From Viscum album (Eukaryota; Streptophyta; Magnoliopsida; Santalales; Viscaceae), in the NCBI GenBank assembly GCA_963277665.1, contig OY728157.1, positions 367,364,067 to 367,428,066 on the forward strand: a stretch of DNA of 64,000 nucleotides, in the 5' to 3' direction. The translations under genes were made by a program, and so were the position numbers. Positions 39,715 through 51,360 of the stretch are shown here, piece by piece (position 1 is the stretch's first letter; every line of letters starts with the position of its first letter). The notes under the pieces were generated by a model. That model worked only from the letters and a program-made list of their open reading frames with translations. It did no database searches and was not told the DNA's origin.

Positions 39715-40877
39715 CTATAAATGATAAATTCAAAAAAAAATTCCCCCCCATCTCAGCAGAAGCTGATATCTCATCCCTTTAGTTGAAATGAAATTGTGAA
39801 ACTAAATTCATTCTCAATGGTGTGGGGATGGGTTAATTTTAAAAAGTAAAAAAATACATATCAAGAATTTAGGTTGATGAAAACGGTATGCAACTTGAAT
39901 GATAAGATGTTGAGATAATGGGATTATATTCGATGGTTTTTGTTTGTATGTCATTTCTATCATTGTGACATTGAATTATTCCCATTTTATTTCTTTTCAT
40001 GTTTCTAGATTCTAGTGTAAGTGTTTTGGATAACTTTCCTAATGCAGTTGTAGAATAATCTAAGAGATTCACTCATATTATTTATATTTAATAGTTATAA
40101 TGGATTTTAATTTTCAAATTGAAAAATCATATTTATAACAATATAAATTGACTTAAAAATAATATGTTACCTCTTTTTAGAAACTAACTATTATAGATAC
40201 ATTCCATTATAGATAAAATATTCTATAGATACCTATGTTATAGATATAATTAATTTTATATTAAAATAATTATGGAAATTATCTATTAATGATACAGTAA
40301 TGTATAGATAAAATCATTGTATATTATAGATACAAACTATTAAACTTATAATACTTTTAAGAGAAAATCATTGCACACAACATTCCCTACCATGACAACT
40401 ATTTCCCTACAATTAATTTCTCCCTAATATTTTCTCTGAAGAATGAGATGAAAACTTCCTCATGTATTATTCCTCTCATAGTCAAGAAAAACAAGTGGGA
40501 TCTCGTTAATCAAAAAGTAACATGATTTGATAAGTGTAAACAATGAAATATGTTCAATTGACCATCCTAGCATATAGATTTTCATTGGTGTTTTTGGAAT
40601 ATTTAGGGAGCATGTGTGGATCATAGCTAGAGGGGTTTTAAAATTGATCCTTCGGATGAAATGGTTATATACCAAATAGGGTTTTAAAGATCAACTCCAT
40701 AAACAAAGAAAGAACTCAAAATCAAGGCAATATTTCTTATTTTTTCTTAATTAGTTATAAATTAGACATGAACGGTACTCTTAAATCTACAACCCCTTTT
40801 CAATTTCATTATAATCATTTTTGATCCATATTGTTACAATTGATGTACATGGTGAATTATCCCCTGAATCAGATAAA
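39715..40877. other. AT-rich stretch with TATAGATA-like repeats
   Basis: No gene recognised. Between about 40180 and 40340 TATAGATA/TTATAGATAC motifs recur several times, a simple degenerate repeat. The rest is featureless. Confidence 0.45.
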
Positions 40878-41564
40878 AGAAAAGTTATACTGGTATAATT
40901 GAAAAAATAGGCTATACCAGTAGATTAGATTGATTGGTATTGGTCCACAACCCTTTGGCGTAGCCAATACAAATTGTTTTGAGGGTTGTTGGCTCATTTT
41001 CAGTCAGTATATACCTAAACCAATGGTTTTAGGAATACCATTCCTATAGGTATATACCAATGGTTTGAGATGTTGGTAATCCATATACCAATAGTTTAGA
41101 AACTCAATAACATTGGTGATGTAAAATAAAATAAGTAGCTAAGATTTGAACTCACGAACTCATTCTTATATTTCATGGAACTAACTGATATCCTATAGAT
41201 ATCAATCTATAAATAACCATATTTGTATATATATTTATAAATAATAATATATTGATTTATTTGATGATATTTTACCAAAAACTCATAAAAAATTTCGGTG
41301 CCTATACCAATAGTTTTTTGAATAGTTAGTATAGGAAACAAGATCATTGTAACCTATACCATCAATTTAAATAAAGCACTTGTATAGGATTTTTTATAAA
41401 GAACCTTTACCAATAGGTTTTAAAAACTGTTTTTATATGGGCATACATCTACCATCAATTTTTCCCAAACCATTGGTATTTGTTATTTAATTGAATGTTA
41501 TACCAATTATGTTGGAAAAACCATTGGTATAAGACCATTGGTATAGGTCCAGTATATATTAGTG
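40878..41564. mobile_element. Small repeat-packed element with CACTA-like ends
   Basis: About 690 bp. The right end, read inward, is CACTAATATATACTGG. The left end, at 40878-40893, shares TATACTGG and 10 of 16 positions overall. Between them a motif of the form CCTATACCAATGGTTTT occurs about a dozen times in both orientations (for example near 41008, 41046, 41088, 41304, 41500 and 41536). Clustered subterminal repeats with CACTA termini are typical of non-autonomous CACTA elements. No matching 3-bp target duplication was seen, and there is no coding capacity. Around 41146-41166 GATTTGAACTCACGAACT resembles an inverted tRNA B-box, possibly an older SINE scrap. Confidence 0.5.
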
Positions 41565-43129
41565 TTATCCCAAATATATAGTTTGAATACATCTATAACT
41601 TTTAGTTACATGAACTAGGATATCACATTATAATCAATGTGGATTATTTTACCCAAATAATCAATAAACAAACAATGTCACCCTATTTGAAATACATAAT
41701 AAAAATTACATATCGAGGTTAAAAAACATTGAATTAAGTACTTCCAATTGAAAGAAAAAACAAAAAAGGAATAATAAAGGTAAAAATCTTGTATCACCTT
41801 GAGTTTGTTTGATATGTTTTTTTAATTAAATTGTAATTGTTCAGTATCTTTTATTTTACACAACCCTAAATATAAATGGACTAGATTATGGTACTCATTT
41901 ATAACCTAGTCATTAAATAAGAAGGATTGAATATTAATTACTAATTAATGAAAAAATATTTCTAAAATATTTAAATAATTAAAATTTACTGAACAATTTA
42001 TAATAAATAATTGTGCAAGGTTCTATAAATATATATTATTCTTAATTAATATGACTTCCTAAAAAATATTTTTTATTTAATTTTTAATATAGAAATTATA
42101 ATTAATATCTATATTAATTTGAAATTATATTTTAGTTAATTAATTTTATTTTTTAAACCATCAATTCAATAATATTTTATGTTTAATTTTATTATTTTTT
42201 CTAAAATGATTTTTTGATTGAATAGTGAAATATATCATTTTTTCTTAAAAATATAATATTATATCAAGTTACGGTAATTGATATATTTTTAATTTTATTT
42301 TTACATAAGTCACATTTATTTATGAAATATATAATTAATTAAATAGTTATCTTCACTATACTTTATTTTTTAATAAGTTCATTTTTTGGCTCAAGAACAC
42401 ATTTTTTGAAAAATAGTTTTGATGCACAAAATTATTTTTTATCATTATTTATTAATTTAATCTCTATTTATTAGTGTTTGAAATAAAATTTATAGATAAT
42501 ATATTCAATAATATATTTCAATTTTTATCCACAACTTTTATAAGGAATGGAATGGTAGTAAATCTTGTTTTATGATAAAATATGCATTTGTTTTAAAATT
42601 ACGGTTTCCTTATATTTGGTCACTTGGTTATAATTAAATTCTTCCACTAATAGAAATTAAAGAATGGAAAAGGGATTAAATATTTGGAATAAATATTATT
42701 AATATAATTTAATTTGTTCAACATAATTATTTTTTCTAATGACTAGTCAATTACGAGGAATTTTATTATCATGGTTAAGGCTAAAACAGATTTTCCAGGG
42801 TGTCTGGGGGTCAGTATGGGTTAAAGTAAAAACTAACGGTGTGAATTCCACCCCAAAAAAATATAATTTTAATTTTTTTAAAATATTAAAACCTAATATA
42901 TTCCTTTTTTCTAATTCATGTCCATTTGGATCCAATTTCACATGATAATGACTTAATATTACTAAAATCATTTAAGTATTTCCATGTGTCTCCCTCACCT
43001 GACCTAAAAAATGAAACATATTCCCTAAACATATTCAAAAAATTTTGAACTTTTATATATTTGAATGAATTATATAAAATATTACTAGAATTATCCCCTT
43101 AAAATTATATATTTTTATCTTCCCTTATG
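41565..43129. other. AT-rich region, nothing recognised
   Basis: No gene or RNA gene seen. It might include the decayed upstream half of the LTR relative that follows. The paired open frames near 42739-42971 overlap on opposite strands and look like chance. Confidence 0.4.
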
Positions 43130-43960
43130 TCCAATCCTTCCTGGCTCAAGGTGTATGCCCGATGTAGTCTATCAAAGATGACATATAAATCATAACTACG
43201 ATCTTTCAATTTTATTTATTCAGATAATAGCAATAATAAAATTATATCTCTAATAATATTATTAATAAAATATCATAAATATAATTATATTTTATTGAAA
43301 TTATGTAAAAACCATTTCCCTCATTTTCTCAATCATATGGGTGATCAATGTTTGCTCATGAGTATATGTAGACTATTGTGTCCACATAGTGATATGATTA
43401 ATTTTCCATTATGATCATTCATGGTTTGTTATTATTATCAATTTAATGTATATATAATATATTTATAACATAATAATTAATATTTAATTATAAATTCTTA
43501 TCTACCTTCTAACCATATCACTTGTTGGAAAATAGTTACATCGTTCATGAAAACGTGTGGACCACCGACACTCCGAGGTGATGAAATTTTTTACTATTTA
43601 ATCCTTACATGGATGGAAATGACGATATATTTAACGTATATATTTATATATATGATATTAAAGATATAATATTTATTCTATTAATTTGAATTATCATATA
43701 CCATTTTTAATTCCATCTATCAAAATGTGGAAACATAAGTCGTGTATACGTATTAATCGCCATATCCACAAAGTGATATAATTAATATTTCATACCCACA
43801 TATTATGAATTGTTATAAAAGTGTATATAATTATTAAATATGATACTTATGAAATTATTAATATTCAATAAATTATGGGTCTATGATGATGGTACTAGGA
43901 ACATAACTACAAAACCATAACATTTATGAAATATGAAATAGTTAACACATAGAGATGGAA
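43130..43960 (+). repeat. Diverged relative of the HP LTR (hairpin region)
   Basis: Collinear with the leader half of the HP LTRs. ACTACGATCTTTCAATTTTA near 43195 matches TTACCGATTCTTTCATCTTT near 53391. Around 43365-43400, 43540-43590 and 43738-43780 are three decayed copies of the 22-nt-loop hairpin unit. CTTACATGGATGG near 43605 and the ATTATAAAGTATATATAA-like stretch near 43813 also match the HP LTR in order, and GGAACATAACTACAAAACCA near 43900 matches 54086 onward. Unit order is 1-like, 1-like, 2-like. Most differences are at CpG sites. Probably an old solo LTR or fragment of a related family; edges uncertain. Confidence 0.65.
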
Positions 43961-45600
43961 ATTTTAAAAATGTATTATTAATAAATGGGGATTGAAATGA
44001 TATTAGTGGATAAATTTATGGTACTATAGGTATAAATATTATTATGTTGTAATGTTAAATTAAATTTAAATTTATTTCACATGATGATAGAATACATAAA
44101 AGTTATTAATTACATTAGGTAAATATTTACCATCACACTTTTAAATCTATGAGATGTATATCATAATCACACCTAGTTTATTTTATGTACTATATATACA
44201 CCCCCATTGAAATATTATATCATGAATCTCTTTAAATTCTATTTATTTAGATTTTCACTTGATGTTACCTATTTTATGGGTGATGTGATTTAAAACATAA
44301 AAAAATTAAGTGTTTTATGTTACAATCTCATTTTTTTCCGATATTATATTTTCTTAAATTTTATAGTGACGAAATTATATGATTTCACTGTTTGAAATAT
44401 TATTTATTTTTTTATCATACAGTTATTTTTATATATGAATTTGTTTTTTACCTTTTATACTTTTTACGTACTAAGGATACTGAAGGAATGACTTTAATAA
44501 AAACCAACCTTATTTTCATTACTAGTTAAGAATCGTTGCTTACATTCCTATATTTTATTTAAAATTTAATAAAGAATATTTTTTAATATTAAAAAAAATC
44601 ATCAGAAGTAATTTTTATCAACAATTTAATTTTTTTCGTAATGTTTAAAATTAATATTCGACCATTTTTCAAACATGGTATTTTTTTTACTAAATATTAA
44701 AATGTAATCTTTTTTTAACATACACTGCAATGATAATGAAACAATACTAGAGCTGTAAAATATCCTTTATGGAATCTAAGAGGTCTCATGTACTATCCCT
44801 ATAGGGCGTATTTACTACGTAGTAATATGAAATCGATGATTCATATAATGATGCAGAAAGTCCTTAGCACAAACATGTTGTAGGAAGGAGGTGATGTAGA
44901 CATGAGAAAGGCCTGGGGATGCGGGCAGGATGATACCTGCATGACACTGCACTAGGATTCCTAGCCATTTTTTTCAACTAGAATACTTAGTCTATGGTCC
45001 ATGTACTAAATAAATATGGAATAATGGTTCGATTATACCCTGGGGGGGGATATGGCCTGCCTTTGTCTTGTGTTTGTGGTGTGTGTGTTTGTTTGAATGT
45101 AATTATATCCCAACGAACCTAATTTATATATTTAAAATACAAAAAATGAGTAGTTTTTCCATACATCAACAATAATAATTGCTTCAATGATTCCTCTTCA
45201 TGTTTCCATTGTTTAATAAAATGAATTTATTTCGTTATTGTTTTGACTTTTTTAAGATTTCAAATATGAAATTTCAAAAAAATAGCATTTTCCACAATAA
45301 TTATTTGAGTGATCATTAAAATTTATTTTCTTCTGTTATAAAATCATTTGAATTTTCATATGATTTAATAGGGAAATGATCCAATGTTTCTTCCTTCTTA
45401 TTTAATTTGTATGGATTATGATTAAAATGATAAAAAATTTATAAAACCCAATTTCTTTTACATTTTTTAAGCTATGTCGAAATTATAAAATTTTTACAGA
45501 TCCTGAGAAAAAATATGAATGGATTATGATTATATTATTTTAATGTTATTCATATTAATCTAATTTATTGGGTAAATATTATTTTTTTATGTCCTCAAAG
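43961..45600. other. No gene seen; two adjacent palindromes
   Basis: CCCTATAGGG at 44798-44807 and TTACTACGTAGTAA at 44812-44825 are perfect palindromes four bases apart. A G/C-richer patch lies at 44870-45060. No coding frame or known element was recognised. Confidence 0.4.
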
Positions 45601-45812
45601 GGTACACATGAGGTTATAACAAGCCCAATGAGGGTACACAATAGGTCATATAAAGGATAAATATGGTACAAAGGAGGTTTTTTCCCCAAGGAGGGTACAT
45701 TGGAGGTTATCACAAGCCCATGGTGGTTAAAAGATAGGTTATCCCAAACCCAAATGATGGTACACAAGATGTAAATAGAAGACCAAATAGGGAACACAAG
45801 TTGTTATCCCCT
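45601..45812. repeat. Degenerate ~32-bp minisatellite, about seven units
   Basis: Units begin at about 45601, 45633, 45665, 45694, 45725, 45759 and 45791 with GGTACAC or a variant. They continue AGAGGTTAT(A/C)ACAAGCCCAA or a variant. Unit lengths are 29-34 bases. Not part of any element identified here. Confidence 0.75.
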
Positions 45813-46732
45813 TCTCAAAAATTAAAGAATGTCTTGGTAGTTAGATCTTAAAAATAATTTTTATGATTATGATTATTCCACACCTTCTTTCACTCTCTTG
45901 TGACATGTTCTTATAAAAAGATATATCCCCTTGGCTTGTGATAATATATTGTATAATGAATCTTATTTTTTTAACTACCAGAGAATTATTTGATGATAAA
46001 TGTTTATGATCTATGAATTTTTTTCTATTATCATAAAATAACATGATAATGTTATCACAAACTAATGTACATTATATTTTTATATATGATAATTTATTCA
46101 AATATCCCTTGTTTATATATAAGGGTAATATAATCTCACCGATTCTAATATTTTTCCCCATGATACAAAGAAGGGTTTTATGTATGATATGTCTAATGAG
46201 GGTTCTAGTTATGAATGGCTATGTGAGAGATGTGGTATGTACATTATGAAACTGTTGATTACATATCCATGTATCCGGAAACACTAATCCCCTATGGCCA
46301 ATTAAAGGATCATATTGATATATTTGTAATATTTTTTAAAAATGACAAAAAGAAAAAATTGAATCACTATAATTCTCACATAATAAACATGCTTTCCCAA
46401 GTGAAAATTAAAATTTAAATTAACATAATAAATGAAATGGTACAAGATACATAGTGAAAAGTAGAAAGATAAAATGGTCCTTTCAAAAGATATTCCCAAT
46501 ATAAATTGAAAATAACTAACCCAAAGAATCATATATTAATGTTGAAGTAGAAATTTTAAAATTGCATCCATCACAAAACTCCAAAATAGAAGAGATAATG
46601 AAAACCTTAAACATATATATAAAATATTCTAAGCATGTTACAAGATATTGATGAAAAAAATATGACTACAAGGGATCCTCAAAAAATTTGGTGTGTTTCC
46701 TTTAAAGATAAAGGCATTTTTTTTATAGATTC
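45813..46732. other. AT-rich flank of the HP array, no gene seen
   Basis: Short open frames occur on both strands, but none has a recognisable product. The frame at 46635-46934 runs across the LTR start and is not a gene. Confidence 0.45.
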
Positions 46733-49700
46733 TGTAACACCCCGAGATTTTATGAAAAATATTCTTTTTAATTTCATTAATGTCTTGGGTTTTACACTAC
46801 ACCAAAAGGAGCTTGAACAACATGAATCCTTGACTTGCCTTGCATTACATGCAATCACAACCTTCCTTGATAGCGTGTGTTGTACGCAACACCAAGTTTC
46901 GCTAAACAACGATATGCTATTAAAATATTATTAAAACTAGCTGTTATGAATAGTAATAACCACTTTTTTAAATTTTGAAAATTTTAATTTTCAAAATGGA
47001 CTTAATTTTTGGATTCGGAGTATCGAATTTAGCCTATGGTGAAATTTTGGTACTTTTCGGATTACTTTCATATTCTGATTAATAGTGAAAATTACTAAAT
47101 TTTAATTAAAAAATACTTTTTTAATTGAAATAATTAATAGTGATAAATTATTAATTTGAGTGGTTTTAAAGTATATTTAGAATATATTTTTACAATTTAA
47201 TACAATGTTGTTCATTGGATGTAATTTCACTTTTAAACCGGTTATAAACAAGTGTTAATCTTTTGATAGTTATTATCTTTTAAAAACACGCTATTTGTTT
47301 TGACGACGGGAATTAATTTTTAAATTAATTAATGAAACTGATATGTTTTGAATTAGTTAAAATAGACACCATTTTTGAGTTCATAATATCAAATATAGCT
47401 TAGGCCTAATTTTTTGTATTTTTCTGAAAACATTCAATTTTTGATGAATAGTGAAATCACTAAGTGGTAGTTAAAAAAACAGAATTTTTCATAAAACTTA
47501 ATTTTACCACTTCTGTGATTGGAATTTCAAAAATCCGAGAGACATGGTTGATGACAGTAAAAAAAATGTGGTTCAATGAGATGAAAATAATTTTTGGTGA
47601 ATAGTAACTTTTTACTTTTATATACCACGGTTAAAAGTAAATAGGGTAATTAAGGGTAAAAATGAAATTATTATTACCCTAACAAATGTCCTAATTCTAT
47701 TGGACAAGTTTAATTAGACCAAAAACAACCCTAGGAATAAAATATGACCATTTAGGCCCACTTGGATTAGATTAGGACATTTATTATTAATTTATTTAAA
47801 GAAGGGTTAAAATAGTTGAAATCAAAGTTTAATAAGTAAATTATTTTTAATATAGGGTTATACATCAGATAAATTAGACTATAAATACTCATTAGAAAGA
47901 CAAAAAGATGTACTACATAATTATAGTTTATTTATAATTTTTAGACATTAAATAAATTAATTTATTTATGACACAATGATGATACAGTAATTACCATAAT
48001 AGTGAAAAATTATAATAATTGATATTATAAATAACCAAATAAATATAATTTGAGACCTTTTATGAATTAAACTAATTTTATAGGTTACTATGACATGTTA
48101 TAATTGATTTAATTAACTTTTTTTGAACTTATCAGTCTGTTATGATTTTCACAAAAATCAATTTCTAAATAGTGTCAAAATTGACATAAAATAGTTTTTA
48201 AAACAAATATTATATTATTAATTTTTATTTTACTCATAAAAATCTAAAGTTTTCCCAAATGACTTAGATAATGTTATATATATTGATAATAAACAACTTG
48301 GGGTTCGTTTAAATTCTTATAGTAATTTTATTAACCTTATAGTGTAAGAACACAAGAAGACACGGTTAAAGTAAATTTATTTAACTTAATGTTAAATCTA
48401 AATGATAAGGTTAAAATAGGAACCTAAACATTTCTAAATTCAATTGGATGATATTATTTCGAGCCATCCCCACCTTATCCACTAAATAAATCAATTTGGA
48501 GCTATTTAAAACCGAACATGACTTTATAATAAACTAATATTTTTAGTTATTCCAAAGGTTCCTCTCTCCTCCCTCTCTTCCTCACACCACATTGAGCCTT
48601 CAGGATCGGCCAAAACCTGCCAATTTATTCTCTCCACTTCCCTAGAAACATCCTAGAGGTTCTGGTATTCTTCAAAAACCCATTTTAGTGCCCTAAAAGG
48701 AGGTTTCAAAGAAGCACTTCAAAGAAGAGGTAATGTCTGTTACCGATTCTTTCATCTTTATTTCTTCTTCCACTTCTTCTTCTTTAGTTGTTTCATTATG
48801 AAGTAATAACATCAGTATCACTCATATACTTATATGTTATTATAAGTATGAAACAACCCTATTTCACTATCTATCCATCCTACGGAAAATGAAATCACCG
48901 TGCGTGCGTACGTACGGAATACCGTCTCCACGCTGTGGTGTAATCTGTTTTTCCACCAACACCTTACATGGATGGGTATTATGGTGTAAATAATAACTAT
49001 ACATAGTTATTATAACATCATAATGATTATGATATATTGTATCATCCACTACAATTCAATTAAATAATTATGTAAATGATATCATCGCTCGTGCGTACGT
49101 ACGGAATACCGTCTCCACAACACGATGAGATTCATTATCCATGTTAACCATGCGTACGTACGGACTACCGTCTCAATGAACGGTGTGTTTAATTTCATTT
49201 ATCTATCTATTATATATATATATACTGAATATATATGATATATAAATCATATTTTATATTCTGGAAGTATGTAAATCATGATATAAGTAATTAATAATGT
49301 CAAGAACAACAAGTCCAAACACCTACGATATATGAAACGATTTTACCCAAAACTCTTCTTTAACCTTGAATTTACAAAAGTACGGGTAATATAAAGTCAT
49401 AAGTGAACCATATATGATATCATAACAATGAATATGATTTTTTAATAAGTTAATGACATTATTTAAATCATTATACAGGAGGTTCGGATCCTTACAAAGA
49501 ATATCAGACATAAGGTAAGGGAAATATCACAATCTCATATTTATCCGAGATTGTTTATATTTTGGAATTTACTGGGGTGTATTTTATCATCCAAATCCAT
49601 GTTTCCTCAATATTTAACATTATTTCCATCCACCTAAAATTGTTTAAATCCAATTTTACACTTCGGTGAGTTTTTATTAAAAGATATGAAAGGAATATTT

Positions 49701-50785
49701 TGTCGTTTTTCGTACGATGTTTTTTTGACTTTTCCGACAAAAGTATGAGAAGAATGTTTTTTTAACATATACAACATGAATGTATTTTTAAAAAATTATT
49801 TCCAAAAATATTCCTTTACAAGTTTTTAATTTTATTTTTAATCAACTTCTTTTATTTTAAAATTGTTTGACATGTTAAGAAAGGAAAAATGTTTCTGAAG
49901 CAGAAATGATATTTTCCTCAAGAATGGAGTTCAAGTGTTTTATCAAAATAATTTTCCATCTAAGATAATAAAGGGTTCTGTTTATATCCATATTATTACA
50001 TTTATTTGATTATGTTGTGATGGAATAATATTTTTTTGAATTCCTTTATCTTATATGACTTGTTTTATGATGTCACGATGTTTAAGATTCCCATTTTTAT
50101 GACATGGGCTATGCTATGATTTATGGTTTCTGATTTTGTGGAACACATAAGAATGGTATCATTATGAGATGGGTGGGACCTATATCTCCCTCCAATGCAT
50201 TGGGTAAAGATTTTATATCTCATGAGATAGACATGGCTGGAACGGTAGGTTATACCGGTTCAGTGAAACAGGACTGAAACGAGGGTGAATCGGCTTAGAA
50301 ATGGACTTTGTCCACTAAGATAGTCTTGACAATGAGTCTTGACTAATAAGATATGATTCTCTATGATTATGTGTGTATGAAACAAAGTTTCATGTTTTAA
50401 TTTATGATTATTGGGATTTCATTTCACTACTATGATTTATCCCATGTTATGAAATTATTCTCTCTTTTGCAGGTTAAGATTTCAAAAATGTTATGTTCTT
50501 ATGAATATGATGTGATTGATATTTCTTTTGTTTACCCTTACTGAGAATTTGAGCTCACTCTTTTATGTTTTCTTTTCCCCAGGATATAAAGAAAGGTTTT
50601 AGGTAAAAAAAAAGGAAGATCTTTATGGGAGATGTTGAAGATCTTTCACCATGATTAGAAGATTATATTCCGAGTTTCCAAAGACACTAAACTATTATGA
50701 TCCTTGTGTGTGTGTTTTTGTTATGTAATAATTATTCCACAAAAGTAATGTAATGTCCATGTACGTTAAGCTTCGGGTCTCTACA
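46733..50785 (+). repeat. HP LTR 1
   Basis: 4053 bp. Compared with LTRs 2 and 3 it lacks about 22 bp containing the TATA box (near 48571) and about 140 bp just before hairpin 3 (near 49147). In a short stretch compared by eye (first 400 bp) it differs from LTR 2 at about 6% of sites. It is the left edge of the array. Bases before it end GATTC. Confidence 0.9.
48896..49186 (+). repeat. HP LTR 1 hairpin triplet (third one damaged)
   Basis: Unit 1 at 48896-48940: CACC and GCGTG pair with CACGC and GGTG. Unit 2 at 49082-49128: TCATCG pairs with CGATGA; the inner arm TCGTG faces CACAA, one mismatch from a CpG change. Unit 3 at 49145-49186 has lost its left arm to a ~140-bp deletion and has AATGAACG on the right. 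All three loops are 22 nt and nearly identical. Confidence 0.8.
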
Positions 50786-50787
50786 GT

Positions 50788-50799
50788 TGGTATCAGAGG
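50788..50799 (+). other. HP unit 1 primer-binding site
   Basis: TGGTATCAGAGG two bases after the LTR end TCTACA. Complementary to the 3' end of plant initiator-Met tRNA except for the last base. Confidence 0.9.
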
Positions 50800-51347
50800 A
50801 AAGGTTTAGTCAACCTTTGGAAACTAGGATGGAATGACCCGTCATTCTATCACATGATCTTCTAACACTTCACGAATAACAAATTCAACTTCATTTATTT
50901 AAGAGATGAAGTGGAAATTTTTCAAGGCACGAACAACAGTGAGATCGTACGAAAATAAAGTAAGTATTTATTCTAATTCAAATTATTCAAATTTAGGGAA
51001 ATGATCTTGAAAACCAAAAATGTTGTCCTAGTGCCCTTATATCCAATGAATCAGATGGTACCCTAGATCGTCACAAATTTATGGCTTTGTGACTGCTATC
51101 TTTTCCATAGCCATGTTCTCTACCACTCTCCATCAGAACATGATGGTTAGATTTCTCTTCCACATCCATATTTTCACCTATGTGGAAACCCAGTGATTAG
51201 TTTATTTGGGTAACCATTGCGTTTCATACTTTTGTTTTTAAAGATTGGTTTTGGTATTCCTTTTTACGATGTGGGATTCTATTAAAGAAACTTTTGAATA
51301 GTAAACCATTTATAACCCCGAAAAATTTCGAGGGAGAAATTCATTTT

Positions 51348-51360
51348 AAGGGGGGTAGAA
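51348..51360 (+). other. HP polypurine tract before LTR 2
   Basis: AAGGGGGGTAGAA directly against TGTAACACCC. The preceding TTTCGAGGGAGAAATTC resembles the conserved end of plant Tekay/Del-type elements. Confidence 0.85.

Larger units (their letters stand above)
50786..51360 (+). other. HP unit 1 internal segment, mostly deleted
   Basis: Only 575 bp. After the PBS and leader start it jumps at GATG (50828-50831) to the 3' 529 bases of the internal region. Those correspond base for base in length to 57274-57802 of unit 2. The deletion removed the equivalent of 55611-57273 (1663 bp), including the Gag fragment, the 63-codon frame and the tRNA-like insert. Confidence 0.88.

Noticed and set aside
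42739..42971. Overlapping open frames on both strands
   Set aside because: Mutually antisense, lacking known motifs, and sited in unannotated AT-rich DNA.
44798..44825. Adjacent palindromes CCCTATAGGG and TTACTACGTAGTAA as a regulatory site or origin
   Set aside because: Short palindromes occur by chance in AT-rich DNA, and there is no gene or element context to support a role.
46635..46934. A 99-codon plus-strand frame and antisense frames with near-identical copies at 51346-51537 and 57788-57979
   Set aside because: They cover the start of the HP LTRs. Similarity between copies only reflects LTR homology, and no domain is recognisable.
50800..50818. Hairpin AAAGGTT-TAGTC-AACCTTT right after the PBS in unit 1
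   Set aside because: Arms are mismatched in units 2 and 3, so there is no sign that pairing is maintained.
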